Shown here: positions 8,386 through 26,574 of the stretch, piece after piece
How positions within the stretch are numbered: the first letter of the stretch is position 1
Layout of the letters: each line of letters opens with the position of its first letter
Source: Tubulanus polymorphus
Taxonomy: Eukaryota; Nemertea; Palaeonemertea; Tubulaniformes; Tubulanidae
Direction of reading: 5' to 3'
DNA: 64,000 bases
NCBI RefSeq assembly: GCF_964204645.1
Contig: NC_134030.1
Span: 10,910,278 to 10,974,277, forward strand
Notes under the pieces: model-generated
The model's input: the letters and a program-made list of their open reading frames with translations, nothing else
Databases searched by the model: none
Told to the model about the DNA's origin: nothing
Translations under genes and position numbers: made by a program

Positions 8386-10550
8386 ACGACAACTAGTTAG
8401 AGCGGTCTAAATGGGTCCGTACCTGGTCCGGTCCAAATTTAGACAGGACCAAATTTCGGTGAGCGTTCATACGGCGTTTGCCGCGCAAGATGTCGCCATC
8501 TGCTAAATATGGGCCTGGATGAAGTCTTGCTTCCAGATTCCAAGTAGAACAAGACATTCTTAATTTGACCAATTCGAGCCTCTGTCAGGTTTAGATATTT
8601 TTGCGAATTTGATTTTATTGTATCACGCTGAAACTCTAAGTGTCGTTTTAACACGATTCAAGACACGAAAGTAAAACGGATGTTGATCGCGACATACGAA
8701 TATGAATTTTTGTTTCGCTCCACCCATGGTATAGGGAGGAAAAAACAGTACTTAGAAATAATTACATAGATGGTAATAAAAGCATTTAAAACTTAATAAA
8801 CTGGTCTCACACTAGATAAGATAAGATAAGATATTTATTTCACTCCAACCAAAGGAATGGTACATGGAGGCAAGATTGTATAAAACATATGAAATATAGA
8901 ATTTTACAAAACATGAACAGAATTATATACATATATACAGACAAAACAAATAGGAAAATAATTCCATAACAAAATTTAAGAACCAATTTTTCAGTAAAAC
9001 TATTTACAGACAAAGCAGGTACTGAGATTGAATTATGTACAGCAAGATGTATCACACGACATACATATACATATACACACATAGACAATTTACTGGAGAG
9101 ATTTGTATAAAATTAAACCTTACTGGATAAATTGAGCTATTTGTGGGGTAGGATTCCTTATATTAGTATTTTTGGCTGTACTTAAATGAATAGAATTATC
9201 ACGCAAATCACTTAACAAAGTGCAGTGATAGATGAAATGCATCTCATCTCCTACGGTGTTACAGGCGGGGCACAGTCTTTCACTTATGTCTATATGAGCG
9301 TTCGATCGATTATTTACCGGTAACATATAGGAACCAATTCTGAATTCGAATAAGCTATGCGCAAGACTTTCGTCAAGTTGAGTTACATATCTTTCAAGTT
9401 TAACATCGTTTTTATATAGTTTGAAATTAACATACTGCTGATCGTCATTCACGTTTTGAAGCATTTCTTGTATATGTTGGTCACGAAAAATTTGTTTCAC
9501 GTACTTAGAGAGCGCTTTATGATTTACCAGGTACGCGGTAATAATGCCAGAGGTAAAAATGCCATAGGTAATAATGCCAGAAGTAAAAATGCCAGAGGAA
9601 ATAATGCCAGAAGGGTAAATTGATTCAATTAATATAAGAAACAAGCGCATAAGAAACAAATAAATTATTCATAGAATTGTTTCTTTGATATTATGAACTA
9701 CAGCAAACTAACTCGTCGAAAACCTTGATTTTAATTATCATAACTATTATTGTACCTAGAAATATGCTTTATCGGAACTATGCATTCAATATATAAACTC
9801 TGTGCATTCATTCACTTGTTAATATTCAGTAATGTAGAAATGTGTTATATAATCATCACTATGTTCGCTTTTTGATTTCAATTATATGAGAAGTAATTTT
9901 CTAATTTCCAATGATCTAAAGATATGTTGTATCTCAATATCATCTTGTGTAAATAAGAATATCAATAATTTCAATGAATTTCTTGCTTATGTCAGACTTT
10001 TATTTTGTAAATTTGTGATTCTCTTTATTTTATAAATTTGTCATTCATTGTTTTTTTTTAAAATTTTTATTATCATAGTAATATGTTACGTATATGTAAA
10101 CTGTGCATTCACGAAAAATTTAGTGTAAATAAGAATATTAGGTCCAATGTTAATAAATTCTTCGCTTAATTTTCCTCATATTTCCTACTGTCATTTAAAG
10201 TTTATCATCCTCCGTTTCACCTCGATACTTATGGAGTACCGCCCAAGTCCAGCTAGTACTTGCAGATTGTCCGAATAACTCAACCGCAGAGATCGCGACA
10301 TCTACCACAGAGATTTAGAATTATGATTTAGACCGGACCTGGTACCAGTTTCTGTCCACACACATAGATTAATTAGACCGGTCCAAAATTTGGACCGGTC
10401 CTGGTTCGCTCTTTAAGATCGTACCAAATTAGACCGGTCTAAAGTAGACCGGTCTAATTTGGAACGGTATTTTTGCCTGTGTGACGCTTGGTCCGGTCTT
10501 AATCGGACTGGACCAAATTTAGACCGGTCTAGACTTCGTGTGAACGCGCC
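8377..10550. mobile_element. 2.2-kb TIR DNA element with subterminal GACCGGTCTAAAT repeats, PIF/Harbinger-like
   Basis: The left end is TGCGTTCACACGAC and the right end is TCGTGTGAACGCGC, so the termini are inverted. Subterminal arrays of GGTCCGGTCCAAATTT (left) and AGACCGGTCTAAA (right) alternate in orientation. The interior holds a LINE 3' end (8812-9540) and a basic minus-strand frame at 8439-8654. GCGTTCACACG-type ends are common in Harbinger elements; that assignment is inference and no transposase is recognised. Confidence 0.5.
8812..9540 (-). mobile_element. LINE 3' end, minus strand (second copy), with AGATAAGATAAG tail
   Basis: The minus frame (from about 9540 down to 9120) encodes LFEFRIGSYMLPVN, then ERLCPACNTVGDEMHFIYHC, the CCHC-like motif found at the C-terminus of many non-LTR reverse transcriptases. 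A 3' UTR follows, ending in TTGGTTGGAGTGAAATAAAT and an (AGATA)n tail at 8814-8832. It is 5'-truncated. Upstream of the motif (9540-9610) is a short AATGCCAGAGGTAAA-type tandem repeat. Confidence 0.75.
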
Positions 10551-10984
10551 TTAAAATAATACTGTTGACAAGTTTGACGATTTTCTTGCAACACTTACGT
10601 CACGATCGAAGCACTAGTATACAAATCAAAGCAGATCAACCCAAAGCTTTGATGAAACTTGTCAATCAATACTTGAATACGTTGGGTGTGAAAAATTAAT
10701 CATTGCAGACAATAGTAATGATTATCTACCAGGGATGCTTAGAGTGGCACCATGCCTGCTCGAAATTAAGCCCCTTTTAATCGGCTTTTAAGCCGTTCGA
10801 CAAGCAAGTTTCCCTCATTGAAGATTGGCTGGACGGGTTTAATTTTGAGGTAGCTCGAGGATATATTTTCGACACTTGGGAGACTTTTGAATTGGCACCT
10901 TTGCACCAGTGAACACCCGATCACCAGATGCAGTACGAAGATCGTGTCAGAAATAGATTTAGAATTCGCTGATTTTTAGAAAAT

Positions 10985-11270
10985 GTATTAGTCAACCCTA
11001 CTGTGGCAATAGAAGATTCCACTCATGGCAGGCGAGGATTCGCCAGGTTCGCTGAGTAACTCCGTCTTCCACTGCTTCTACATCTCAGTTGAAGTTGAAT
11101 TGACTTTCTCTTAGATAGTTCAGTTATTAATGGAAACCATACCAATCACTGAGTAGAATAATGAATTTGAAGTATATTTGGTGGGTCTTGTGACTATGTA
11201 TGGATTCGGTAGCCTAAAAATTCGGTTCAAAGTTCATCGAAAATGAACTAATCTTGACAACGTTAAGACC
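10985..11270 (+). repeat. Diverged copy of GPCR 3'-flanking sequence (2)
   Basis: CTACTGTGGCAATAGAAGATTCCAC, GGCAGGCGAGGATTC and the later TAGCCTAAAAATTCGGTTC block match the flank of GPCR-1 (770-1000) in order and orientation. It probably marks a lost receptor copy or a repeat shared by the receptor flanks. Confidence 0.55.
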
Positions 11271-11489
11271 GAGTGCTCGTCACACTATCTGGGGGGGATA
11301 ACTAGTGTTAAAGCTCCCCATTGAATCAATTGAATGAATGAATGAATGAATGAATAAATAACTGAACTCTATCGTCATGGTTTTATGTTTTTCGCATAAC
11401 AGTCTGTTACTTGAAAGTTCGCTTTCATGGACTACGGGTATCGACGTTTCCCCAGGGAAAATCCTCAACAACAGTTGGGGGTTTAGATT

Positions 11490-11680
11490 TAACTCATGAG
11501 TTAACTCATCGATGTGAACTCATGTTAACTCATTAATTAACTAATTTAACCCAGAGTTATCACTGTGAAACTGTGAAACTTCACCCTGGGCCCAGAGTTA
11601 ACTCTAAACCAGCTAGTTGCACAGTCCTGACTTAAGTCTCTTAGTGGTCTTATAATATTAAGACTGGTTTCATATTGCTA
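11490..11680. repeat. GAGTTAACTC-rich imperfect palindrome
   Basis: Overlapping ATGAGTTAACTCAT, AACCCAGAGTT and CCAGAGTTAACTCTAAACC units form a short inverted-repeat element related in style to TTAACCCCGGGTTAA at 39600-39650. No coding sequence. Confidence 0.4.
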
Positions 11681-11780
11681 GATTGACGACAGAACTGAGA
11701 TTATCTTAGACTGGTCTTAAATCCAAGCCTTGACTATGCACCTAACTCGATTGAAAATGAATTGAGTTAGCCCCTGTTCT

Positions 11781-12200
11781 TTTTATCTTAAAATAGGGAT
11801 TGTCCCCATTATTTATTTATTTGGCTGGTAAATTTTGTTTGATTTTTCGATTGAGTGTCCCTTACAGACCCACCACACCTGCCGGGAGCGAAACAGGGGG
11901 TTTGATTTAGAAATCGGAAATCGAAGTACAGATATAGATGTGTGATCGGCGGTCGAGTTAACAGAATATTTTAAAATCGAAGTACATAATTGGAAATTCG
12001 GTTCCGGTTCATCCAAACAATCTTCCATTCAGTCTGAACCGGCAAGCGAATGATTGGGATGAATTTTTCAGGCTGCCTAATTTAATACATTGGGATTCTG
12101 GAAATAGCTATTTTACAAGGTTGAAGATCATTTTGTCCATTTTTATATTTTTTGGGTCGTTTTCTACGTGTAAATAGTCCAATAGTTTATTGTGGTTTTT
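11781..12200 (+). repeat. Dispersed 400-bp repeat family, copy 1
   Basis: Begins TATCTTAAAATAGGGATTG and contains GTGTCCCTTACA, GAAATCGGAAATCGAAGTAC and GAACCGGCAAGCGA. The same order recurs at 26575-26760 and 26783-27200, and inverted at 27358-27525. Confidence 0.7.
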
Positions 12201-13500
12201 TCCTCGGGTAGATGTTGATGTAAAAGTCCTCTAAGTTGATGATCCCGCGTGTTGACTAGATAGGAAGAAAGCACATTTCGAAACGCAAATTTTCCAGATG
12301 AGAGTATGGCCCTGGGGTATCCGAAGTGTAGTTGTATGACATCGACGGCGCAGCTCCGATGAGGATGGGTTCTCCGTCAAGGGGTGCGCAGTTGGTACTC
12401 CACATCTGGTGCTGAATTTGCCTAAAAGTAAAATTTTTACACTGGGAGCAGTTTTGTGTTTCTAATATACAGTGCATAGTTAGGTCCGTGAATGTATCGC
12501 AATCAAACTGACAGTGCTATGCGCATTGATAGACCGTCAGTAAGAAAGCGGCACAAACACGAGAATATTTAATACATGTTTTTACACTTACATGTATACA
12601 GTCTTGATCGGGTTTTATTTACATTGTCACGATTATGTATTTGGTAGTTTTTAATGAGACAGATGTCAAGAGGCAACCTTCCAGTCACCATTGCGCGTAG
12701 ATAGACTGAGCTTGCTATCCTAAGGCCAAAAACGGAGGCAACGTTCCAGCTATCGCGGCAATGAGACTGAGTTTACAGTCAAAACACCAGAAACAGTAAA
12801 CAAACTAATGCGTATGTGATGATATAGAGGAAAAGTGGTCAGACAGTTCTATGCGTATTGATAGACCGTCATCCCTGTTCGATCTAAATCAGAACATACC
12901 TCCAGTGTCAAAGTCGGGATATGTAGGTGTAAGTAATAAAAAAAGGGCGTTGGGTTTAATTAATAGACTACGCTAATGGTGTCGATTGTGATTCTATTTA
13001 CTACGTTCAGTCCGCTTGTGTCCAGGTGTATAAGTACATTCTTAAGAGTCCAAATATAAAGGTTTTGTTGAAACATGATTTCTTGGTTTAAGCGATCAAT
13101 TAGCGAGTTTTTGAAATGAATTATAGTGTTGATGCGGCCAGAGCTTTGTTCTAGATTGTAGTGAGCCCCTGTTAGCCCCGGGTTAAAGTGAGTGCCATTC
13201 TATAAAACCGGTCCTGGACCTTAGGTAATGTAACAATCATAGCTACATTGAAAAACCTACAGTAACAACTCACTAAAAATTTCAATTTGTCTCCAAAGAT
13301 TACTTCGCCCCACGCTGAAACTCGGCTCTGATATACCAATGCGAGTGCGAGAACGCCAACACACATGAACAAATCGGCACAGTTTCTCTAGAAATCCTTT
13401 TTGGCGCGCTAAAACCGATGAATTCTTTGTCCACATACGCACATATTTGTTACGCGAAAATTGCGCCTTTGATAAATTCGACCCCCAACAGAAAAACGTT
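12201..13500. other. Intergenic, no gene supported
   Basis: Short duplicated phrases (GCATTGATAGACCGTC at about 12519 and the GTATTGATAGACCGTC variant at about 12850) and a GCCCCGGGTTAAAGTGAGTGCC motif at about 13172 that resembles a MITE at 39600. Short open frames lack splice or homology support. Confidence 0.4.
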
Positions 13501-13725
13501 CACGCCGCTCATCTATATCTTTTATTTATGAGACCTCGTTCATTAGTCGGAATTGTTTACGAACACTGAGTGGTTCTATTACGAGCTGCACGCAGAATTT
13601 ATGTTTCACTATATATATAGTGGTATCAGTAGTGGTAGTAAAGAGAGAGAGAGCGTGAGCCTTCACATGATCTAACCAGTAACTGGACGGGTTCGCACCA
13701 TAGTCGCCGCACCACAAAACGGAAA
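13500..13725 (+). promoter_or_regulatory. Probable promoter and 5' UTR of the DsbA-like gene
   Basis: This stretch before the start codon contains CTATATATATAG at about 13608, a GAGAGAGAGAG tract at 13641-13653 and CpG-rich sequence (CGCCGCAC) just upstream of ATG. The transcription start is not determinable by eye. Confidence 0.35.
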
Positions 13726-19825
<6,100 letters not shown>

Positions 19826-19850
19826 ATTGCTGGAAATTAATTGATGGTGA

Positions 19851-19856
19851 AATAAA
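19851..19856 (+). terminator. Poly(A) signal of the DsbA-like gene
   Basis: AATAAA 26 bases after the stop codon. Confidence 0.6.
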
Positions 19857-20049
19857 AAAGATTCTTCAAATTTAGCTCATTATGAAAATTACGTACTTTT
19901 GCGATGTCTTGCTTTGAACTTATGCACGTCTATGCACTTATCCACTTTCTCGGTAACGGGTGTATAAGTTTGAATAAAGATGAGGTGAAACTTTCGTTTA
20001 TTGCTATTGATTTATGCGCGGTAGACCTAGCTCACTTCTGATCCCACAG

Positions 20050-20659
20050 ACCATTGAATTCTATCTCTCTGAGGAATGCTTATTTTGGTTCGTCATCACA
20101 CGAATTAGATTTCGAAAATTTTCAACAGTTTGTAACAAGAGGCAATCGCCCTGTGGCAAGTGGAGTTTCATTGTGGCGTCAAGTAAGAAATCCAGTGATC
20201 ATCCAACGTAATGTACGTATCTGTATCTATCTAAAATCAATAGACTTGTATGCAAATGAGGTAAAACTTCGCAAGGAGTCACGACAGAAGAGTAAAAATT
20301 TAAGTCCTACAATCACAAATCCGAAAAGCTTGAAATATCGTAAAGTTAAAATCTATTAAATATATATATATATATATATACTTAAGTATAATATCTATAT
20401 ATACTTTGATTTCCTTATTCTGATTCATTCCCGACGATGGTTTTTAGTGGAAAATCGAAAAAAGTCGGATTTTCGATAAATTCCATCTTTACGATATTCT
20501 AAGCTTTTCGGCTCAGTGATTGTAGGACTTAAATTTTAAGACTTATATACAGTCTCCCTGGAGATTTACCTGAGGTGAAAATGAAAAGCACTTTTGGAAA
20601 CACGTTGGATAAATGTCTGCTTTTCAGTTGGAATTGTTCTGACCTAATCGTCGACAATT
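20050..20659 (+). other. Two possible orphan coding segments (20050-20213, 20556-20657)
   Basis: The first follows a CCCACAG acceptor-like site, stays open in two frames and ends at a GTACGT donor; one frame includes SSSHELDFENFQQFVTRGNR. The second (including EVKMKSTFGNTLDKCLLFSW) ends at ATG|GTAGGT. Their phases do not join in any simple way and I recognise neither. They could be a decayed gene or alternative 3' exons of the DsbA-like gene. Confidence 0.2.
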
Positions 20660-20689
20660 TTATGGTAGGTGTGAATCATTGAAGCTTTG

Positions 20690-20808
20690 CGTGGATTCGG
20701 ATTTAAGGTCATTTTCTAGACCATTGATGAACAAATGGACTGCAAATATTGACCGGATTAGACGAAAATCCGGATTAAGCCGATCCGGTTTAAGCGGGTT
20801 TGACTGTA
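20690..20808 (+). repeat. Partial pogo-style MITE end
   Basis: Ends CCGGATTAAGCCGATCCGGT then TTAAGCGGGTTTGACTGTA, matching the right end of the element at 18421-18877 over about 120 bases, with no matching left end. Confidence 0.65.
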
Positions 20809-21091
20809 TGTCGTTTCGTACAAAAAGGCTTAAACAACCAAAGAAACGGAAACGATTTCCATTTTGATGAATTTCGTCATTTCGTGAAATAATAACTACG
20901 AGCACGGAGAGTTTTAGAATTCAAAATTCATATTGAATTAGAATTTCACATTTCTCTGCGATATCGATTATATCTCTGATGAACGCGCTGAAATACACGA
21001 TCTTCATGTGACATGTCAATAAAACAGAATTAGTAAATACCGTCTACCTTCTACGATTTTTTATTGCTTTATATTATCATCATTATCATTC

Positions 21092-21097
21092 TTTATT
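21092..21097 (-). terminator. Poly(A) signal of the small minus-strand gene
   Basis: AATAAA on the minus strand about 130 bases after the stop at 21230. Confidence 0.45.
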
Positions 21098-21229
21098 TAC
21101 GAATTGAATTACATTAGAGATGTAATAATAGTATTGTGATGTTTCTCCATGTTTCAATGGTTATTAGATGATCCTGTTTAACATTGAAACGTTGAAATCG
21201 AAATATTCAACGAGAAATTGTACAGTTTT

Positions 21230-21430
21230 CTAGTTTCCAAAGTCTTCATTCGGGCCTTCTTTATTACCAACGACGAATTCCGCAGGTAGTACGTACATCG
21301 GGGGTGACGGCGGATGCTGTGGAGGATTTCTGATGGACTTGGATCGAACCAGTTCGTCTGACTTCGCTCGATGCCACATCAGGGTGTTGCAAATACCCAC
21401 GACAACCAGCGTCAATAGAAATCGGTTCAT
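21230..21430 (-). CDS. Small 66-aa protein with N-terminal hydrophobic segment
   Basis: I do not recognise this protein. It begins MNRFLLTLVVVGICNTLMW (signal peptide or signal anchor), then a charged stretch (HRAKSDELVRSKS), a Pro-rich segment (NPPQHPPSPPMYVLPAEF) and an acidic end. Gene structure supports it: on the minus strand a non-coding exon ends at 21721 with GTGCGAG|GTAAGT, a pyrimidine tract and CTGTCAG acceptor lead into exon 2 at 21442, the ATG follows 12 bases later, and a TTTATT (AATAAA on the minus strand) lies at 21092-21097 past the stop. A secreted peptide or a small mitochondrial/ER membrane protein are both possible. Confidence 0.5.
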   Translation of the reverse strand: MNRFLLTLVVVGICNTLMWHRAKSDELVRSKSIRNPPQHPPSPPMYVLPAEFVVGNKEGPNEDFGN

Positions 21431-22309
21431 GATTTAAATTTCCTGACAGCAAAAAGCAAAAGATCTTTCGCATAAAAACGATACTCATTTTCTATTATCT
21501 TTATGGTCTTTTCCATCGCTGATACGATAGATAGAAAGTCGATGATTATTTTATTGTCTCGATGACACACGACACACTTTGCTGTAAATCCTGCAATTCG
21601 TATGCATATATGGAAACGTAAAATGAAGGAGGACCATTTCAATATATCGACTATGAAATACGAAAGCAGTTATCTTTCCTAGAATATGCAATGTTTCTTG
21701 ACGAAAATAAAAACACTTACCTCGCACAAGGTACGTACAACGACACTCGACCGACTGACAGGGAATGATAATCGGAAAATAGAGTGACGAAGATTTTACC
21801 ATTGATTTATAAAGACCATAATGAGATTTTAATATCACTAAGTTAATCCCGTCATCTATTGCCTCATTGTTTGACCTGTCTGGCTCAATTGGTTTTTTCC
21901 CGCGATGTATTCGAAAATCTATGTTTTTAATCGCGATGAAATTGATATTCGAATCGCTCATATCATTTCCGTAATATATAGAGATTAAAATCCTATCATC
22001 GAATTATCTCGTTGCATTGTACTCTTTGCCAAGAAGTTTAATTTGATATTGGGACCTGATAATCGAAAGGAAAAAATATGCATATACGAGCAGACTATAC
22101 TAATAGAAAAGCTAATAATGAAAAATCGCTATATATATATACATTGCGATTCAGCCCAGACGGCGTGCTGTGTTGACATAATTCGTGTTATCTTTGGCGT
22201 GTCACACTTGGTACCACGCTTATCACCAATTCATGATGTTAACAAATCTCGACAAGTACCTAACACACGATTTAGAGGCATCGTTTCCCACGTATCCCAT
22301 CACGTTAAT

Positions 22310-22595
<286 letters not shown>

Positions 22596-22899
22596 CCGGC
22601 ACTGAGGCTTTGGCGAAAATCGGTAAAGAATTCATACGTCGATCATCTTTGAATGAATGACGAAACGAAAACAACAATTTTGTTATTTTGTCTGCTGCAT
22701 CAAAAGGATATTGACTTCATATGATTTGTATCCAAATCTAAGAACGAGAAGCGGTATAAGGAAACGAGCAAGTTTTAAGGACAGGCTTTTGAAATACATA
22801 ATCATTAATTATAACTATCTAATTTACGGCAAATACGTATCATCGGTTGAAGAACAATCCACTCGATTATATCAACTCCATTGAACGGCAATTTGGAAA

Positions 22900-23600
22900 A
22901 GATATTTCCATACTACCATAGAAACCCACATAATTTTTTTGCAATTTCTAGAAAATCTGTATTTGGGTGATTATCGTTATCGATCAATCGTTAATTGATT
23001 ACGCAACGATTCCGTTTGTGATTCTCTGTTTGTCCATCCTGCTACAATGTCCTTTAACAGACGAATGCCAAGCCAAAGTTCAAACGTAACAGGATAAAAC
23101 AACATATAAACAATATTACAAAATCCGTTATATCTTCACCCAGTCTAATAATGCTACAAAATTTCCCCTCTAATCTGGAAACTTAGATGTCGTATTTAGC
23201 AAGAGACAGTATTCATAAAAATATCTCGTTAACTGCGCGTAATTGCTTATCTATGAAATCAGAGATAACTTGAACACCGTCGACATTTCTCTCATACACT
23301 GCCATGCAATATGCACATAACGAACATCGCTAGGACTGGAATATACATACGTTGTTATGCGCTATAACCCCAAACCTATTAAATTCTTAGAGATATTATG
23401 GCATTGCCGGCTGCGGTAAGCATTTGATTCTTAATTGGTGACAGAGATTGTTAACATCGTTAGTTTCTATCGAAAATGCCACGTGTTAAAGTTTTGATTA
23501 TTGCAGAGGGCTTTGATTTCTATCAGTCAGACCTTTAGAATGAAGGTTCGAATCCGTTCCCGATAATTCATAAGTATATGCAGTTATTCAGACGATTTGT
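22900..23600 (+). other. Possible first coding exon(s) of the ETS gene
   Basis: The first identified ETS-gene exon (27834) needs an upstream exon ending in phase 0. Two short ATG segments here fit: ATG at 23047 reading MSFNRRMPSQSSN up to AAC|GTAACA, and ATG at 23398 reading MALPAA up to GCG|GTAAGC with a good Kozak context. Neither has homology support. Confidence 0.2.
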
Positions 23601-24079
23601 TTGAACATTCTGAAGAGTAGGATTTAGGGTTTTGTGATTCTCTGTTTTTGTGATTCTCGTTCTGCCAGATATTGATTTTTTAATGAGGGTATAACAATAT
23701 CTAAACCAGAGTTACCACGGATATTGGTACCTCGCTCGTATAGTCGAACCTCCCGTGGCTCCCTGCCTATAGGTCTTGATATTGATCCATTCCTTTGCAT
23801 TTGGGGACATATTGGGTAATAATTCATTCGACAATTGTAAAGCTGATTTTCTTATACACATTGATCGAGTTTCTCGAGTAGTGAATGTCATTGTACGGTC
23901 GTACGATCATGAGATTTTTTTAATCCAATCATCGACAGCGTGGCGTAAAACTATCAGAAAACTACTGAAACTCGCTTAAAGGAAACATTCTATGTTTTGA
24001 ATTTCATTTGTCATGCTAGTTGTATTAAATAATAGAAATAGAAACCTATTTCTATTAGAAAGTTACATTATTGGAAGTT

Positions 24080-25600
24080 ATCACAAATAATGTGCACCCC
24101 TAAAGTCCTCGGTATTTTTCATGGACTGACCTTTTCGCGAGAAGGAAGACAAGCATGTGAAAAATCCCTGAAAATGCGTAAGCATATGTCGTCGTTTACA
24201 ATTACCAGCGGCAGTCCTACATCGTTCATGTCGTTTCGATCATTGGCCGGTGTTCATTGCGTTTGGTCGTTTCGGACCCCCAGACCCCCGATTTGGATTT
24301 GTGCACCCACTCAATGGAATCCTTGATCCGCCGCTGTATGTAAAGGAAGAAGAAAAATGATAGAGCTACATGGAGAGACTGAATCAGTCACTCAGTAGCG
24401 TCCACACCATCATCGGGTCCTTAATTTTCAAGTGCAGTTTATTCCAGTTTAAAACGTATAAACCAGTTAACAGTTTATTTCACAAACTCAAGGTCTACAA
24501 TTGAGACAAATTGAGAAAAATTAGTGACAAAAATAGAAACAATATACCAAGTACTAAACAAGTGGCGATTGCCGTCTTTACACAAATATTTTAGCAATTT
24601 TACTTGTAAAGATACATAAGTTTTGCTGTTTTTTGTCTGCATGAGTGAGGAGAATTCATACTAGTGTGGATACGTTGGAAATTTTCTTTCTGTCAATATG
24701 CTTGGTTCTTAAAACACCAATGGCTGGACAACATGATATGTAAATGAATTTCACCCAAGAGCACTAACGCAAAAAGGCCAAGTCCTATTTTCTCTCTGTA
24801 CATCCATCCATCGGCCAGTTGACCGCAGTCGGAACTCCATTCTAAATAGCTGATCTATATTTTATTTTTTTATAGTGGATCGACAGCCGCGCCGCAATCG
24901 TCTAATGAAGGCCGGTGTTCTACGCTCGATTTACGCGAATTCCCGCCCATTCGTCGGCACCAATTGTTAATCTCGATTACGAGGGTTCTTGCGATCATGA
25001 ACAATTTCAAGATCAATTGGGGAATAAATCGATTAAAGGAAATAAAATTCAACACACAAGAATTCCAATTCAATAATAGCCTTGAAAATCGGTAAAAAGA
25101 ATAATGGTTATGATGGTGTCAAATACAAAAATCTAAAATACTAAAAAATCAGTAAACGCAATATAGTAATAATAATGATCTACAAAAATCTAACTTCTGA
25201 AATTAATCACTTTGTGCAATTACTATTTATTGCCCTTTCCAGCGTGAGAAGACAGATGACATGTTTGGTCTTTAACTGAGAATAAGGTAACAACGGTAAA
25301 ATTCCTTTCTCCGATTCCCGTACCTGACCTTCACAATAGGTCGGGTAAGTCTCTATTTACTGGACATTTTTCAACCGTGACATGAGTTGATACGTACACT
25401 AACTACCCTTGTAAATGTATTGATGGGCCGAACTTCTTATCTTTTGTCGTGCGTAGGTCTGGACTTCAGTTTCAGTTTAGTTTATTACTCCACAAGTTAC
25501 AGTAACATTGCACAGAGCAATTAGATTGACACAAAAATTACAACAAATGATAATAAAATCTAAGTAATTCACGAGTTCAGTAATAGAATAGGAAATCTAC
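24080..25600. other. Decayed retroelement ends and unassigned sequence
   Basis: AGTTTATTCCAGTTTAAAAC (about 24430) and CAGTTTAGTTTATTACTCC (about 25470) look like 3' ends of retrotransposon copies in minus orientation. GGACCCCCAGACCCCC with a GATCCGCCGCTGTA end at about 24270-24340 belongs to the hAT-style MITE group. No gene supported. Confidence 0.4.
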
Positions 25601-26570
25601 AAAAGTTACTTATGTTTATTAAATGATTCGATACCTTTTTTATGTATATCGCCAGATATTTACCTCCCGAACAGAAAAGGCTATCCAATGTATGTTCATT
25701 GGGATGCCGCCAGAAGTATCTAGGTATCGGCTAGTTAAGTGCCGCAAATATAATAACCCTCCACACAAAACCTTACACGCTGCTGGCTGCTTACAGCATG
25801 CGGCAACACTTCAAATAAAAGGTCGTTCGGTCGTGATATTAAATGAATTATCCAATAGGGGTAGGAAACCAAGATACAAACGACGTAAAACAAAAACTAA
25901 ACAAAACAAAACAAATGATTTTATTTTCGAAAATTCCATATGGAACAATTTCCATCCGTCCACCATCTCTACCCGTTTCGGTCCGATCGTGCGAAAAAAC
26001 ATATTTCAAGCCCCATACGAGTAATTTCACGACTATACGCACACAGTTACGTGTTTACTAAACAAACGTTCATTGAAACATCGTTAATCATTTTCGCCAA
26101 AGAAAAAACGATTTTCTATATCGCTATTAATGTGGCAATTTATACGTTATTAATAGTCGTCGTTATCTAGCGGTATTTATTTATTGTCCTATCGGTATTT
26201 GTTTAACTTCTGACAATGAGATTATTTCCCAAATACACGCCGCGCACGGTTTATCATCGATGGAAGTATTTGACTATCGAACGTGTTACATGCTCTATCA
26301 AAAGTTGCGCCAGACGGTTTTTTAACCACGAACACCGCACCGCGTCAACAAACACACGCACACACAGTGGGCGCAATACTCTCACCCACCGACCTTACGA
26401 AGTAGTGAAAGCTATGGATTTGCATTAATTTTTTTGTGCATTTTTCGAAGAACATCACAGTTCTTCCCATCTATTCCTGGCAGTTTCTATGAATAAATGC
26501 ATTTCGTTCCACGATGAATGTTCGAATAGATGATAAACATGATTTTGATAATTCAAATGATCCAATATCG
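25601..26570. other. Intergenic, no supported gene
   Basis: Several overlapping short frames at 25623-26428 on both strands lack splice sites or recognisable motifs. A CpG- and CACA-containing stretch at 26290-26400 could be regulatory. Confidence 0.3.
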
Positions 26571-26574
26571 AAAT

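Noticed and set aside
8439-8654. Basic 71-codon minus frame inside the TIR element
   Set aside because: Could be a DNA-binding scrap of a transposase, but no motif is certain.
23430-23560. GGTTCGAATCC, a tRNA B-box-like sequence
   Set aside because: No matching A box at the right distance and no acceptor stem, so not a tRNA.
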